Positions 32,619 through 41,489 of a stretch of 64,000 bases of DNA are shown piece by piece. The stretch is from an uncultured Sphingomonadales bacterium (lineage in GTDB: Bacteria; Pseudomonadota; Alphaproteobacteria; Sphingomonadales; Sphingomonadaceae). The notes beneath the pieces were generated by a model, which saw nothing but the letters and a program-made list of their open reading frames with translations, had not been told where the DNA came from and did not search any database. The DNA lies in the NCBI GenBank assembly GCA_903832325.1, contig CAILBC010000023.1, positions 62,001-126,000 of the forward strand, in the 5' to 3' direction. The position numbers and the translations under genes are program-made. Within the stretch, counting starts at the first letter, position 1. Every line of letters begins with the position of its first letter.

Positions 32619-33821
32619 TCAATAGGTATAGCCGACCGTCGAACGGCTTTTGAACACCGAGGTGATCACGTCGAACAGCCGCGCCAGCTTGCCCAGCTGG
32701 ACCGAAGGCGAATTGGCCACATAGACCAGATCGCGATCGCGCATGACAAAGCTTTGCGCCATCAGCATGCCGTCGGCGGTCTTGAAATTGAGCTGATAGA
32801 CCACCGGGACCATATCATTGGCTTCCAGATAGTCGGGCAACGGCGCAGCGCGCAGCGATTTGGCCACGTCGCGCCGTTCATAGCGCAGGATATAGACGCC
32901 GAACGGATCGGCCAGCTGGTCCGACAGGCCGCCGCCATTGCCCAGCGCCTCGGTCAGGGTGACCCGCGATTTGCCAAACGACACTTCCTGGTTCTTGTTG
33001 GTCGCGCCCAGCACGACCAGCGTCTGGGGCTCCTGATCAAGCGTGATCAGATCATTGGGCATCAGAAAGATATTGTCCGCCGGGTTGGCCTGGACATCGG
33101 CCAGCCGCACCTGGCGCACCACACCGCCGCGCGTCAGCTGGATCAGCATGTCGCGCGCCTTGCCAGTGGTGCCGCCCGCCAGCGAAATCGCATCGAGCAG
33201 GTGCGTGCCGCTGGACATCAGCGGGAATCGCCCGGGATGGTTGACATCGCCGCTGACCGTCACGGCGTTTTCGGTCGATTGCACCACCTGGACCAGCGCC
33301 TGGGTCTGGTTGGCCTTGCCACGCAGCGCCGCGATGATCGCCTGCTGCACCTGCCGCGTGGTCTTGCCCGCGGCATGGATTTCACCGGCAAAGGGAATGA
33401 TGATGTTGCCGGTCTGGTCTACGGTCTGCGTGGGCACGGTCGCGCTTTGCGCGCCGATCAGGCCCTGGTTCTGCTGGTTTTCGGTGTTGACCGGGCCCAG
33501 CAGGCCGCTGCCGAATTCCCACAAGGTGACCGAAACCATATCGCCGACATGGACCGTGATCGCCGGCGCCGGTGCCGGCGCGTCGAGATGGCTGAGGCCA
33601 TCGGGCGCGGCATGCGACAGCGCGGTCAAGGTTACCCGGCTGACCGGAACCAGCAGAAACGGCGGCGCCAGATCACCGGCTTCCTTGTGGATTTCGGGCG
33701 CCAGCGGGCCGGTAACCGGCATCGAGGCGCAGGCCGCGAGCGACAGCGCGAGCGCCACCGGCACAAGCCTTCGGGTCAGCCGCACTCCGGCGGCGCTGGC
33801 GGTGGAAAGGATGGTCGACAT
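32619..33821 (-). CDS. Wza-like polysaccharide export lipoprotein
   Basis: The protein (~400 aa from the ATG at 33821) has a lipoprotein signal with lipobox LSLAAC. A polysaccharide export (PES) domain follows (GDMVSVTLWEFG, GNIIIPFAGEIHAAGKT) and SLBB repeats (VTVSGDVNHPGRFP, LVVLGATNKNQEVSFG). This is the outer-membrane channel component of capsule or exopolysaccharide export (KpsD/BexD/Wza family). It sits downstream of KpsM/KpsT and the unknown exported gene. The ORF extension to 34010 is unlikely because the signal peptide would be buried. Confidence 0.9.
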   Translation of the reverse strand: MSTILSTASAAGVRLTRRLVPVALALSLAACASMPVTGPLAPEIHKEAGDLAPPFLLVPVSRVTLTALSHAAPDGLSHLDAPAPAPAITVHVGDMVSVTLWEFGSGLLGPVNTENQQNQGLIGAQSATVPTQTVDQTGNIIIPFAGEIHAAGKTTRQVQQAIIAALRGKANQTQALVQVVQSTENAVTVSGDVNHPGRFPLMSSGTHLLDAISLAGGTTGKARDMLIQLTRGGVVRQVRLADVQANPADNIFLMPNDLITLDQEPQTLVVLGATNKNQEVSFGKSRVTLTEALGNGGGLSDQLADPFGVYILRYERRDVAKSLRAAPLPDYLEANDMVPVVYQLNFKTADGMLMAQSFVMRDRDLVYVANSPSVQLGKLARLFDVITSVFKSRSTVGYTY

Positions 33822-33921
33822 CGGCTGATGGTCTGTCACGTGCATGCCTCGGGCTGGATTGCAGTCGTCGGGATCGGAAAGTCTGAAAACATGGCGGCCT
33901 GCGCGCGCCGGGCGGGCGATG

Positions 33922-35013
33922 TTACCACGGGGATTGCCCCCCGGCGGCGGCATCGCTGCCAAACGTGGCCAGGGCAATCTTGCGGTTGACCGCGCTGGCG
34001 CAATCGCCATCGAGCCGCGCGCGGTTGCGCCACAGCATCAGCCCGCCCAGCCGGTCACGCGTGACGATATCGTGCACCAGCGCGGCATCGGCGAGAGTCG
34101 TGCCGGCAAGTTCGAAATCGATGATCAGCCGCGCCGGATCGACCGGCCCGGCGCCATCAACCAGCGCCCGCTGCACGCGATAGCTTTCGGCCAGGCTCTG
34201 TTCGACATTGCCGCTCCACAGCATCAGCGTCATCTGGTCGAACGCGCGGGCAATCACGGGCGCGTTTTCGGCCGTGATCCCGGTAAAGCGCTGGGTCGGA
34301 GCGTTCAGCGGGTTGGTCAGCAGGATTGCACGGCGCCCGGCGGCGTGAACCGCCGCGGCATAGCCCACCAGAAAGCGGCGCGTTTCATCGCCGCTGCGCC
34401 CATCGGCCACTTCGTAATCGAGCACCACGCCGCGCGCGGCGGGCGGCAAGGCACCTGCGGGCACGATGCAGGCATCATCGGGCCCGCCCGCACCGGCATC
34501 GGGCTGTTCGGTTTCACGCACCAGCGCGATGGCCCCGTTCTGCGCCGCGTTGCGCGCCGCGTCCGGCTGGCCCAGCAGGGTGTGCAACTGCGCCATCGAA
34601 CAGGCATTCGCCCGGGCCACATCGGAAAATGCGGTGCGTTGCCGCCGTGAACCCAGCGCCGAAGGCTGCAGGTTCAGCTTGCGCACGATCACGCGCCCCT
34701 GATCGCCGGTGAGCGCGGCGTTTGACCGGTTTGCCCAGTGAAACGCATAGCCATCGATGCCGTCGCGCATCCCGGCCAGCGTGCCCACCTGCATCGTTGC
34801 CGCAGCGCTGAGCGGGTAAAACGGATAGCGGCTGTCGTGCGGGCGCGGTGGTGGCGCCTGGATGATCACCGGAAAGGTCAGCCGCCGGTTGTCTGCCGCC
34901 GTAAAGCAGGCGGGCGCCCGTGCTCCCTTATCGACCGCAATGGCCGGAGCGCTGCCCGCAAGCGCCGCCGCAATGGCCAAAGCCATCGGCACGATTGCGG
35001 GGCAACGGGTCAT
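33922..35013 (-). CDS. Exported protein of unknown function in capsule operon
   Basis: The protein has ~363 aa, with its ATG overlapping the KpsT stop (ATGA). The signal peptide is MALAIAAALAGSAPAIAVD. The mature part has VVLDYEVADG, RRAILLTNPLNAP, LMLWSGN, LIIDFELAG and GGLMLWRN, strands resembling the inner barrel of a TIM-type glycoside hydrolase, with Asp-Glu pairs that could be catalytic. No family is firmly recognised. Being between KpsT and the Wza-like gene it probably acts in the periplasm on the exported polysaccharide, as hydrolase, lyase or assembly factor. Confidence 0.7.
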   Translation of the reverse strand: MTRCPAIVPMALAIAAALAGSAPAIAVDKGARAPACFTAADNRRLTFPVIIQAPPPRPHDSRYPFYPLSAAATMQVGTLAGMRDGIDGYAFHWANRSNAALTGDQGRVIVRKLNLQPSALGSRRQRTAFSDVARANACSMAQLHTLLGQPDAARNAAQNGAIALVRETEQPDAGAGGPDDACIVPAGALPPAARGVVLDYEVADGRSGDETRRFLVGYAAAVHAAGRRAILLTNPLNAPTQRFTGITAENAPVIARAFDQMTLMLWSGNVEQSLAESYRVQRALVDGAGPVDPARLIIDFELAGTTLADAALVHDIVTRDRLGGLMLWRNRARLDGDCASAVNRKIALATFGSDAAAGGQSPW

Positions 35014-35789
35014 TCGGCGGCCTTGGCCACAGCCTGCGCAGCAGCAGAATTGCCCTGCGCAGCAGCGGAATCGCCCTGCGCAGCGGCAGAATCGCCCTGC
35101 GCCTGGTCGGATGCGCCGGCAGTAGGGGCAGGCTTGCGCGGGGCGGGGTTTTCTTCCTCGAACAGCGCGATCGCTTCGCGCATGTTTTCGAAAAACACCG
35201 GCTGGGCATTGCGCCGCAGCACGAGCGCGCAATCGCAATAGGCCTCTGCCGCGCGCGGCTGGCGCGTGGCGAGAATCGCGCCCGACTGCGCCGTGCGCGC
35301 TTCGAACAGCGTGCGCCACAGATCGCGCGTGGCCGGATCACCAGGGCCGATGATATTGTCGAACAGATAGGTATCGAACGGCAGCGCGTAAGTCAGCGCA
35401 AAGGCCACTGCCAGCCGCGTCGGCACGGCAAGATCGCGCATCGGGCGATCGAGCATGCCCTCCAGATCGACAATCCCGGCAATGAACGCCAGCACGTCAT
35501 CGGGATCGGCATCATAGATCCGCGCGGCAAAGATCACGTTCTGGCGCACCGAATTCGGCATGCGGAACGCGCGGCTGTATCCGGCGGGGAAGGAAAGATG
35601 GGCAAAGCGCTGGATGCGGCCGGCCGTGGGGTCAATCACCCCGGACAGCAGGCCGATCAGCGTGGTCTTGCCGGTTTCGGGCCCGCCCAGCACCGCCATG
35701 CGGCGGTGCGACGGCAGGTCGATCGACACGCCGTCAAACACGGTTTTGCCCCGAAAATAGGCATAGCTCATGGTGTCGAGCCGGATCAT
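35010..35789 (-). CDS. kpsT: Capsule ABC transporter ATP-binding protein (KpsT-like)
   Basis: The protein (~259 aa) is the nucleotide-binding subunit of an ABC-2 polysaccharide exporter. Walker A is GGPETGKTT. The expected signature region reads RDLAVPTRLAVAFALTYAL, the degenerate signature of KpsT/BexA proteins. Walker B ends YLFDNIIGPGD, so the catalytic Glu after the Asp is Asn, which is unusual. The last ~40 residues are a low-complexity tail with three copies of (A)QGDSAAA coded by a 21-bp repeat. It follows KpsM by 4 bp and overlaps the next gene. Confidence 0.88.
   Translation of the reverse strand: MIRLDTMSYAYFRGKTVFDGVSIDLPSHRRMAVLGGPETGKTTLIGLLSGVIDPTAGRIQRFAHLSFPAGYSRAFRMPNSVRQNVIFAARIYDADPDDVLAFIAGIVDLEGMLDRPMRDLAVPTRLAVAFALTYALPFDTYLFDNIIGPGDPATRDLWRTLFEARTAQSGAILATRQPRAAEAYCDCALVLRRNAQPVFFENMREAIALFEEENPAPRKPAPTAGASDQAQGDSAAAQGDSAAAQGNSAAAQAVAKAAE
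35036..35098 (-). repeat. 21-bp tandem repeat, three units, in the KpsT tail
   Basis: Units at 35036-35056, 35057-35077 and 35078-35098 differ at three positions at most. They encode QGxSAAA heptads at the C-terminus of the KpsT-like protein. Confidence 0.9.
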
Positions 35790-35793
35790 GGGC

Positions 35794-36624
35794 TCAGTCC
35801 TTTTCCTCAAAGTGGCGACGTGTTCCGGCTTCGAGCAGGAGGCCGAGAAACAGCAGCCCGAACGTGATTGTCAGCAGATAGCTCTGATCGGTCAGCTGGT
35901 TCGGATAGAACGGATAGAACGCGTGGCGAAACCAGTTCACCCCGTGGATTACCGGGTTCAGTCCGAAAAACCAGCGGTTGTCGGGCGGCAGATAGGCGGC
36001 AACGAAATAGGGCCCGGAAAAGTGCAGCGACGCACGCGCAAAGGCCGGCCACAGCACGTCCCAGATCGGAAAGATCCGCGCGATCACCGAATTGCAGATG
36101 CCCGTTGCGATACCCAGCAGCAGGATGATGAACAGCGCGCTGATCGCCGTGGCCGGGTCCTCGGGAATCGCCGCATTGACCCCGCAGAAATAATACAGGC
36201 TGCCAAAAAACAGCACCGTCACCAGCGCGCTGCTGACCAGATGAAGCACCGCGTGGATCAGAATGTGATCAAACGGCCGCTCGATCGGAAACCGCTGCCG
36301 TTGCGCGCCGGGGTTCATCGGCTGGCGCAGGCGCAGCGAGGTGTGAATGAACAGATAAATCGGGAACACCCCGGTGCCCAGAAACAGCAGCAGGCTGGTG
36401 CCATAAGGCGGCGTCTTGGCCAGCGCCGAAAACAACAGGCCGATCGTGCCGACAATGATCAGCGGTTCGATCCCTGCCGCCAGATACCCGAGCGCAAAGT
36501 TCTGCCCCTGGCGCATTTCCGCTTCGCGAAACAGCAGCGCCGACAGCACATTGAACTGGCTGCGCAGGGCATGCCGCCGTGGCCCGGCGGCATAGATCCT
36601 GCCACTGGGGTAGGCTTGGCTCAA
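35794..36624 (-). CDS. kpsM: Capsule ABC transporter permease (KpsM-like)
   Basis: The protein (~276 aa) is an ABC-2 type inner-membrane permease with six hydrophobic segments (for example FGLLFLGLLLEAG at the end) and an N-terminal amphipathic segment LSALLFREAEMRQG, as in KpsM/BexB. The start is most likely the TTG at 36624 that overlaps the KpsE stop (TTGA). It forms the membrane channel for the KpsT ATPase and moves lipid-linked polysaccharide out of the cytoplasm. Confidence 0.88.
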   Translation of the reverse strand: MSQAYPSGRIYAAGPRRHALRSQFNVLSALLFREAEMRQGQNFALGYLAAGIEPLIIVGTIGLLFSALAKTPPYGTSLLLFLGTGVFPIYLFIHTSLRLRQPMNPGAQRQRFPIERPFDHILIHAVLHLVSSALVTVLFFGSLYYFCGVNAAIPEDPATAISALFIILLLGIATGICNSVIARIFPIWDVLWPAFARASLHFSGPYFVAAYLPPDNRWFFGLNPVIHGVNWFRHAFYPFYPNQLTDQSYLLTITFGLLFLGLLLEAGTRRHFEEKD

Positions 36625-38153
36625 AGCCCGTGCTCCATGATCGAATTGCGCACCAGCATGCCCAGCATCCACACCATGCCCGACACCACGATCAGCAGCA
36701 GCAGATCGATCAGGCGGTCGGGCGCAGTCGCGCTTTCCGGCAAGGTCGGGCGCACATAAGTCGTGAGGTACAGGCGCTGCGATGCGGCCGTGGCGCGGGC
36801 ATAGCTGAGCGCCGCCTGCGCCGAGGAATAGACCTGGCTGGCATTGGCGAGGTTGGTGGTCAGCACGTTGTAGGCGTTTGTCGTATCGCTGTTGGCCGTG
36901 CGCACCGCGCCGGCGAGCTGCCGCTCGTTTGCGGCCAGTTCCTGGCGCAGCAGCAGGATCTGCGGCGCTTCGGGATTGTGCAGCTGGTTGTTCAGCACTT
37001 CGATCTGCGCCTGGATTTGCGCAATGTTGCTGCGGGTCAGCGTGGCGACATTGGTGTTGGCCTGGATCACGCCGATCGATGGGCTTTGCGCGCCATTGCG
37101 CGACATGGCCGCAATCTGGTTCTGCAGATCGACCACTTGCTGCTTGGCGCGATTGACCTGTTCGCTGGCAAAGCGGACGGTATCGCCCTGCGACTGGTCG
37201 CCGATGTCGTTGACCAGCTGGTTCGACAGCGCGAGCAGCGAATTGGCGATCGACAGGCTGTCTTGCGGCGTGAACGCCTTTACCCGCACCACGGCAAGCC
37301 CGGTGGTCACATCATAATCGGAATAGACCATCGATTTCCAGTACCGGCCCAGCCGTTCCTGGCTGACATTGGCACCCAGCGTGGTGAACGGATCGGACGG
37401 TTTGCTGTACAGCGCCTTCAGATTGATCTTGGTGTTCAGATCACGCGCGGCCTGGGCGCTGCGCGCGTAATCGGCCACGGTGAAATTGTCGAGCAGGTCG
37501 GTGCCCGGCGTGGGGTTGCCGCCAAACAGCGCCGAAACCGACGATCCGTTCGACGTCCGTCCTTCAGAGCCCGGATTGCCGACCGGCACGCGCACCGAAA
37601 AGCGGAATTCGGTGACATATTGATCGGGCATGATGAAAAACAGATAGGCTGCACCCAGCAGCACCGGCGCGACAAACGCCATGACAAACCAGATGATCCG
37701 CCCGGTTGAAATGCGCGTTGCGCGGCGCGGCAGCACCGGCGCTTCACGGCGTGATGGCCGGCTGCCCTGATCGGCATCGGGGCGCGGCGGAGCAAGCGTT
37801 TCACCGGCGCTGGCCGAAGCCGCAGCCGCGGTGGCCGCAATGCGCGCGGGCGCAGGTGATGGAGCGGGAGACTGGCCCGGGGACTGGCCGGGAGACTGGG
37901 CAAGCGCAGGGGCCACCGGCTCTTCCACATCCAGCCCGTTGTATTCGCGATTGGTGCGCAGCGGCGCGCCGACCGGCTGCACGTCTGCCGGCGTCACGCC
38001 GGCATCGGCCCGGTTGCGGGCCACCGGCAGACGCGCCAGAAGATCCTGGAGCGACCGTGCGGCCGCCTGCGAGGCTGCATCATCTGGTGCATTGCCCCGG
38101 TTCTGCCCGTCGCCATCCCGGTCGCCATTATCGCCACCCGCCACCATTGCCAT
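36621..38153 (-). CDS. kpsE: KpsE/Wzz-like polysaccharide co-polymerase and export protein
   Basis: The protein has ~510 aa (ATG at 38153 or 38147; GGAG precedes). The inner-membrane protein has a first transmembrane helix WFVMAFVAPVLLGAAYLFF, a long periplasmic coiled-coil region (~340-440: SEQVNRAKQQVVDLQNQIA, IQAQIEVLNNQL) and a second helix near the C-terminus. This is the KpsE/BexC adaptor layout that joins KpsM/T to the outer-membrane Wza-like protein. Unusually the first ~150 residues are a Pro/Ala/Gln-rich cytoplasmic extension with SPGQSPGQSPAPSP repeats, absent from standard KpsE. Confidence 0.87.
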   Translation of the reverse strand: MAMVAGGDNGDRDGDGQNRGNAPDDAASQAAARSLQDLLARLPVARNRADAGVTPADVQPVGAPLRTNREYNGLDVEEPVAPALAQSPGQSPGQSPAPSPAPARIAATAAAASASAGETLAPPRPDADQGSRPSRREAPVLPRRATRISTGRIIWFVMAFVAPVLLGAAYLFFIMPDQYVTEFRFSVRVPVGNPGSEGRTSNGSSVSALFGGNPTPGTDLLDNFTVADYARSAQAARDLNTKINLKALYSKPSDPFTTLGANVSQERLGRYWKSMVYSDYDVTTGLAVVRVKAFTPQDSLSIANSLLALSNQLVNDIGDQSQGDTVRFASEQVNRAKQQVVDLQNQIAAMSRNGAQSPSIGVIQANTNVATLTRSNIAQIQAQIEVLNNQLHNPEAPQILLLRQELAANERQLAGAVRTANSDTTNAYNVLTTNLANASQVYSSAQAALSYARATAASQRLYLTTYVRPTLPESATAPDRLIDLLLLIVVSGMVWMLGMLVRNSIMEHGL

Positions 38154-38271
38154 CACTCCGTCGCGCGTCCCTGCCGGAACGCCTGCTTTCATCACTGCGG
38201 CCCTTCCGCCGGGCGGAAGGGCCGAAATCCGTTTCATTCCGGCGGGCCACACGGCCCGGCCGGTCATGCCG

Positions 38272-39600
38272 TCACAGCGCCACAGGCATCCGTGCCGGCT
38301 CGTCATTGCTGATCAGCATCAGGCTGACCACCGGCGCGCGCAGATCGGTCCGCGGTTCGCTTCGCACCGGTTCCGGACGCCCGGCTTCCGTACGGACAAC
38401 CTCGGGACGAACCGTTTCCGGAAGGGATTCAGGATGCGGGCCGGTCCATTGCGACACACAGGGAATCTTGGCCTTGTCGCAGCGGCCGGCATAGCGCCGC
38501 GCGATCTCGGTCACTTCCACGGCCAGCCCTTCGTGCAGGCGGGTCGGTTTCAGCCCCAGTTTCAGGAACCGTTCGTTGCACACCGACAGTTCGTTTTCGG
38601 CGGCTTCAACGCGCGGATTGGGCACGAGTTGATAGGACGCGCCGGTCATCTGTTCGATCATCCGGGCCAGATCGATCAGGCGGTGCGTTTCGGTCATCTG
38701 GTTCATGATCGCCACGCGTTCGCCGCGCGCGGGTGGATTGGCGATGGCCAGTTCGATGCACCGCACCGTATCGCGAATGTGGATGAAGGCGCGCGTTTGC
38801 CCACCGGTGCCGTGCACCGTCATCGGATAGCCGATGGCTGCCTGCATCAGGAACCGGTTGAGCACCGTGCCATAATCGCCATCGTAATCGAACCGGTTGA
38901 TCAGCCGTTCATCCAGGCTGGTCTGGTCGGTCTGCGTGCCCCACACGATGCCCTGGTGCAGATCGGTAATGCGCGTCTTGTAATTGCGGTTGTAGTACCA
39001 GAAGAACAGCGCATCCTGCGACTTGGTCATGTGGTAGATACTGCCCGGATGCGCGGGATAGAGAATTTCGATCTCTTTGGCGCCTTCGGGGGTTTCCACT
39101 TTCACCGGCAGATAGCCTTCGGGGATCGACATCCCCGCCGTGCCATAGCCATAGACCCCCATCGTGCCGAGATGGACCAGATGGATGTCCAGCCCGCTGT
39201 CGACAATCGCCGAGAGCACGTCGTGCGTGGCATTCAGGTTGTTGTTGACCGTATAGCGGCGTTCGCGCGTGCCCTTCATCGAATAGGGCGCGGCGCGCTG
39301 TTCGGCAAAATGCACGATCGCGCGCGGGCGTTCGCGGCGGATCAGATCGAGCAGTTGGTCATAATCGGTGCCCACCGTCATCCGTTCAAACCGGATCGTG
39401 CGGCCGGTCACTTCATGCCACGCGGCAAGACGCACGCTGATCGCGCTGATCGGGGTCAGCGAATCGGCCTCCAGATCGATGTCGATCTTGCGGCGCGACA
39501 GATTGTCGACGATCACCACGTCATACCCGAGACTGGACAAGTGCAGGGCCGTGGGCCAGCCGCAAAATCCGTCGCCACCCAGAACGATGACTGTTTCCAT
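38272..39600 (-). CDS. UDP-sulfoquinovose synthase-like (SQD1 family) epimerase
   Basis: The protein (~442 aa, ATG at 39600 with AGGG upstream) is an extended short-chain dehydrogenase of the SQD1/SqdB type. It has the NAD loop GGDGFCGWPTALHLS, then VHFAEQRAAPYSM, LGTMGVYG, the catalytic YHMTK and LNRFLMQAAIGYPMTVHG. GGQTRAFIHIRDTV is also present, all hallmarks of UDP-sulfoquinovose synthase. The enzyme makes UDP-sulfoquinovose from UDP-glucose and sulfite. The last ~60 residues (ETVRPEVVRTEAGRPEPVRSE) are a repeat-like tail not seen in plant SQD1. Location within a capsule operon suggests a sulfonated sugar in the polysaccharide; a sulfolipid role is the alternative. Confidence 0.85.
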   Translation of the reverse strand: METVIVLGGDGFCGWPTALHLSSLGYDVVIVDNLSRRKIDIDLEADSLTPISAISVRLAAWHEVTGRTIRFERMTVGTDYDQLLDLIRRERPRAIVHFAEQRAAPYSMKGTRERRYTVNNNLNATHDVLSAIVDSGLDIHLVHLGTMGVYGYGTAGMSIPEGYLPVKVETPEGAKEIEILYPAHPGSIYHMTKSQDALFFWYYNRNYKTRITDLHQGIVWGTQTDQTSLDERLINRFDYDGDYGTVLNRFLMQAAIGYPMTVHGTGGQTRAFIHIRDTVRCIELAIANPPARGERVAIMNQMTETHRLIDLARMIEQMTGASYQLVPNPRVEAAENELSVCNERFLKLGLKPTRLHEGLAVEVTEIARRYAGRCDKAKIPCVSQWTGPHPESLPETVRPEVVRTEAGRPEPVRSEPRTDLRAPVVSLMLISNDEPARMPVAL

Positions 39601-39712
39601 ACTCAAACCCTGACGTTAGCAAAAGTGATGGGCGCGGCGGCGATCTGGCGGGGGCCAAGCAGCACCCGGATCACCCGCCCCGCCCAAATCAGGCGGGGAC
39701 TCAGGCGGCGAA

Positions 39713-40066
39713 TCAGGCGGCAGTCTCGCGATCGTGACGACGCACCACGCGCAGCCCTTCGAGCAGGGCGCCCAGGATCCAGCGCTGTTCCATCGGGTTG
39801 GCGCCTTCCTTGTAATAGGCGAGAACTTCGCGGATCGTGGCCGGGAACGAGGCCACCGCCGCCTTGATACGGGCGGCTTCACCTTCCGCCAGAAGGTCAA
39901 ATGCGGCTTCGATTTCAACGACTTCTTCGTCCTTCAGGACGGTGGCCATCTCTTCGGGAATGGCCAGTTGCTGCTTCTTCACTTTGCCCAGCGGTTCGCG
40001 CAGGCCGCCTTCGGGAGGCTGGCGCACAATTTTCAGATTGCGCGGCTCGTCAATGAAAAGAAGCAT
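39713..40066 (-). CDS. Hypothetical protein, first gene of the capsule operon
   Basis: The protein has ~117 aa from the ATG at 40066, which has GGGGG before it; the ORF can be read to 40267 but that part is not coding-like. The small soluble protein has an acidic helix LKDEEVVEIEAAFDLLAEGEA and a C-terminal basic end. It has no signal peptide. No family is recognised. It begins the minus-strand gene row and is 112 bp ahead of the SQD1-like gene. Confidence 0.6.
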   Translation of the reverse strand: MLLFIDEPRNLKIVRQPPEGGLREPLGKVKKQQLAIPEEMATVLKDEEVVEIEAAFDLLAEGEAARIKAAVASFPATIREVLAYYKEGANPMEQRWILGALLEGLRVVRRHDRETAA

Positions 40067-40565
40067 AATCGACCCCCAGGAAATTCCGTAACGACAGCGG
40101 TGACCACCATACAACCGCTCGTTCATCCGCAACCTGCATCGCCCCGATTTGCAGTTGGCACCGGGTCGGCGAGATGAAACGTGATGCGCCCTGAATAACC
40201 GCGATGATTCGCTTGCGAAAATCTTGCCCATGGAGTCGCCGGATCTGGTGTACGGCACGCATTCCATTGCATTATATTCGAAACCAAATCAGCGCGTTTA
40301 CACGAACTTAACCGTCAGTTTGTAAGGATATCAGCCCCTTCCCCAAGGCTGGTAGTTGGTCAATGTGACACGGTTGCGACATCGCCGGGGGGGTGCTGTA
40401 ACAATCCGGACGAGTGCCCCGAAGCCGGACAGGGGCCCGCTGCCGTGCCGTATCAGGCGGCTTTTACGGATGTCCGATGCGCAGAACGCATCGCACATCA
40501 TGACGCTCAAGCGCCGCGCGGGCTTATCCCAACCTGCGTCAAGTCAGGCGCAATGAACGTTGGTA
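40067..40565. other. Intergenic control region upstream of the capsule operon
   Basis: This 499-bp stretch has no gene. It contains repeat copy D (40465-40568), an AT-rich core (40260-40330) with a perfect -10-like TATAAT on the minus strand (ATTATA at 40271-40276), and a plain stretch between. It likely drives the operon starting at 40066. Confidence 0.6.
40271..40276 (-). promoter_or_regulatory. Candidate -10 box upstream of the capsule operon
   Basis: The minus-strand TATAAT lies ~200 bp before the ATG at 40066 in the AT-rich core. No convincing -35 box is present at 17 bp, so this is only a possible promoter. Confidence 0.2.
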
Positions 40566-40568
40566 TCA
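40465..40568 (-). repeat. Dispersed two-hairpin repeat, copy D
   Basis: On the minus strand it starts TGATACCAACGTTCATTGCG, with TGA the stop codon of the epimerase gene (40566-40568). GACGCAGGTTGGGATAAGC, the GC core and a second hairpin around GTTC (GATGCG/CGCATC) follow, ending ATCCGTAAA. Confidence 0.85.
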
Positions 40569-41489
40569 TGCACCGGCCGCGCGATGATCCTGAAACCAGG
40601 TCCAGGTCTGCGCCAGCCCTTCGGCCAGAGGGGTATCGGGGCTGAAATCCAGCACGGCGCGGGCGCGCGTGATGTCGCACCAGGTGCGTTCGATCTCGCC
40701 ATTGCGCGGCGGCTGATAGTCCACCGCAATCGGCTGCCCCACGGTCGCGCGCATCGCCGCGATCAGCGCGTTGACCGAAACCGGCACGCCCGATCCCAAT
40801 TGCAGCACACCGCGACAGCGGCGATCGAGCCCGCGCATGATCCCGTCGCACAGATCGCCCACAAACACGAAATCGCGCACCGCTTCGCCATCGCCATGCA
40901 CCACCAGCGGCAGGCCTTGCGCAATCCGGCGGAAAAACGCGGCGACCACGCTGCCCTTGTGATACGAGCGCGGGCCATAGACATTGGCAAAGCGCAACGA
41001 CAGCGCATCAAAGCCATAGCTGCCCGCCCAGGCCGAACACAGCCCCTCCACCGCCAGCTTGGTCGCACCATAAGGAGCGATGGGGTTGGGCACCATGGCC
41101 TCGTGCACCGGGGGCTCGGCCTCGCCGATGATCGCCCCGCCGGTCGATGCGTTGATCAGCCGGGTGATCCCGCGCGCGCGCATCGCCTCGATCAGGCGAA
41201 AACTGCCGACCACGTTGACATCGAAATTGAACGCCGGATCGGCAATCGATTCGATCACGCGCGTATCGGCGGCAAGGTGGATCACCGCATCGATGCCATC
41301 GAGCGCGCGCGCCAGCGCCGCCGGATCGCGGATGTCGCCGTGCACGAATTCGCCGGCAAATCCATCAAGATGTTCGGCGCGACCGAGCGATTCGTTGTCC
41401 AGCACCCGCACCGCGTGGCCCGCGGCCGCCAGCCGGGGCACAAGATTGGCACCGATAAAGCCGCAGCCCCCCGTGACCAGCACGTTCAT
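40566..41489 (-). CDS. NAD-dependent sugar epimerase/dehydratase (UDP-glucose 4-epimerase-like)
   Basis: The protein has 307 aa from the ATG at 41489, which overlaps the stop of the glycosyltransferase gene (ATGA). The Rossmann loop is TGGCGFIGANL. DIRDPAALARAL, the catalytic YGATK and RFANVYGPRS follow, as in extended-SDR sugar epimerases of polysaccharide gene clusters. The usual S-S-x-A-V-Y-G is replaced by STGGAIIGE, so the class may be unusual. It probably makes a nucleotide sugar for the polysaccharide. Its stop is part of repeat copy D. Confidence 0.87.
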   Translation of the reverse strand: MNVLVTGGCGFIGANLVPRLAAAGHAVRVLDNESLGRAEHLDGFAGEFVHGDIRDPAALARALDGIDAVIHLAADTRVIESIADPAFNFDVNVVGSFRLIEAMRARGITRLINASTGGAIIGEAEPPVHEAMVPNPIAPYGATKLAVEGLCSAWAGSYGFDALSLRFANVYGPRSYHKGSVVAAFFRRIAQGLPLVVHGDGEAVRDFVFVGDLCDGIMRGLDRRCRGVLQLGSGVPVSVNALIAAMRATVGQPIAVDYQPPRNGEIERTWCDITRARAVLDFSPDTPLAEGLAQTWTWFQDHRAAGA

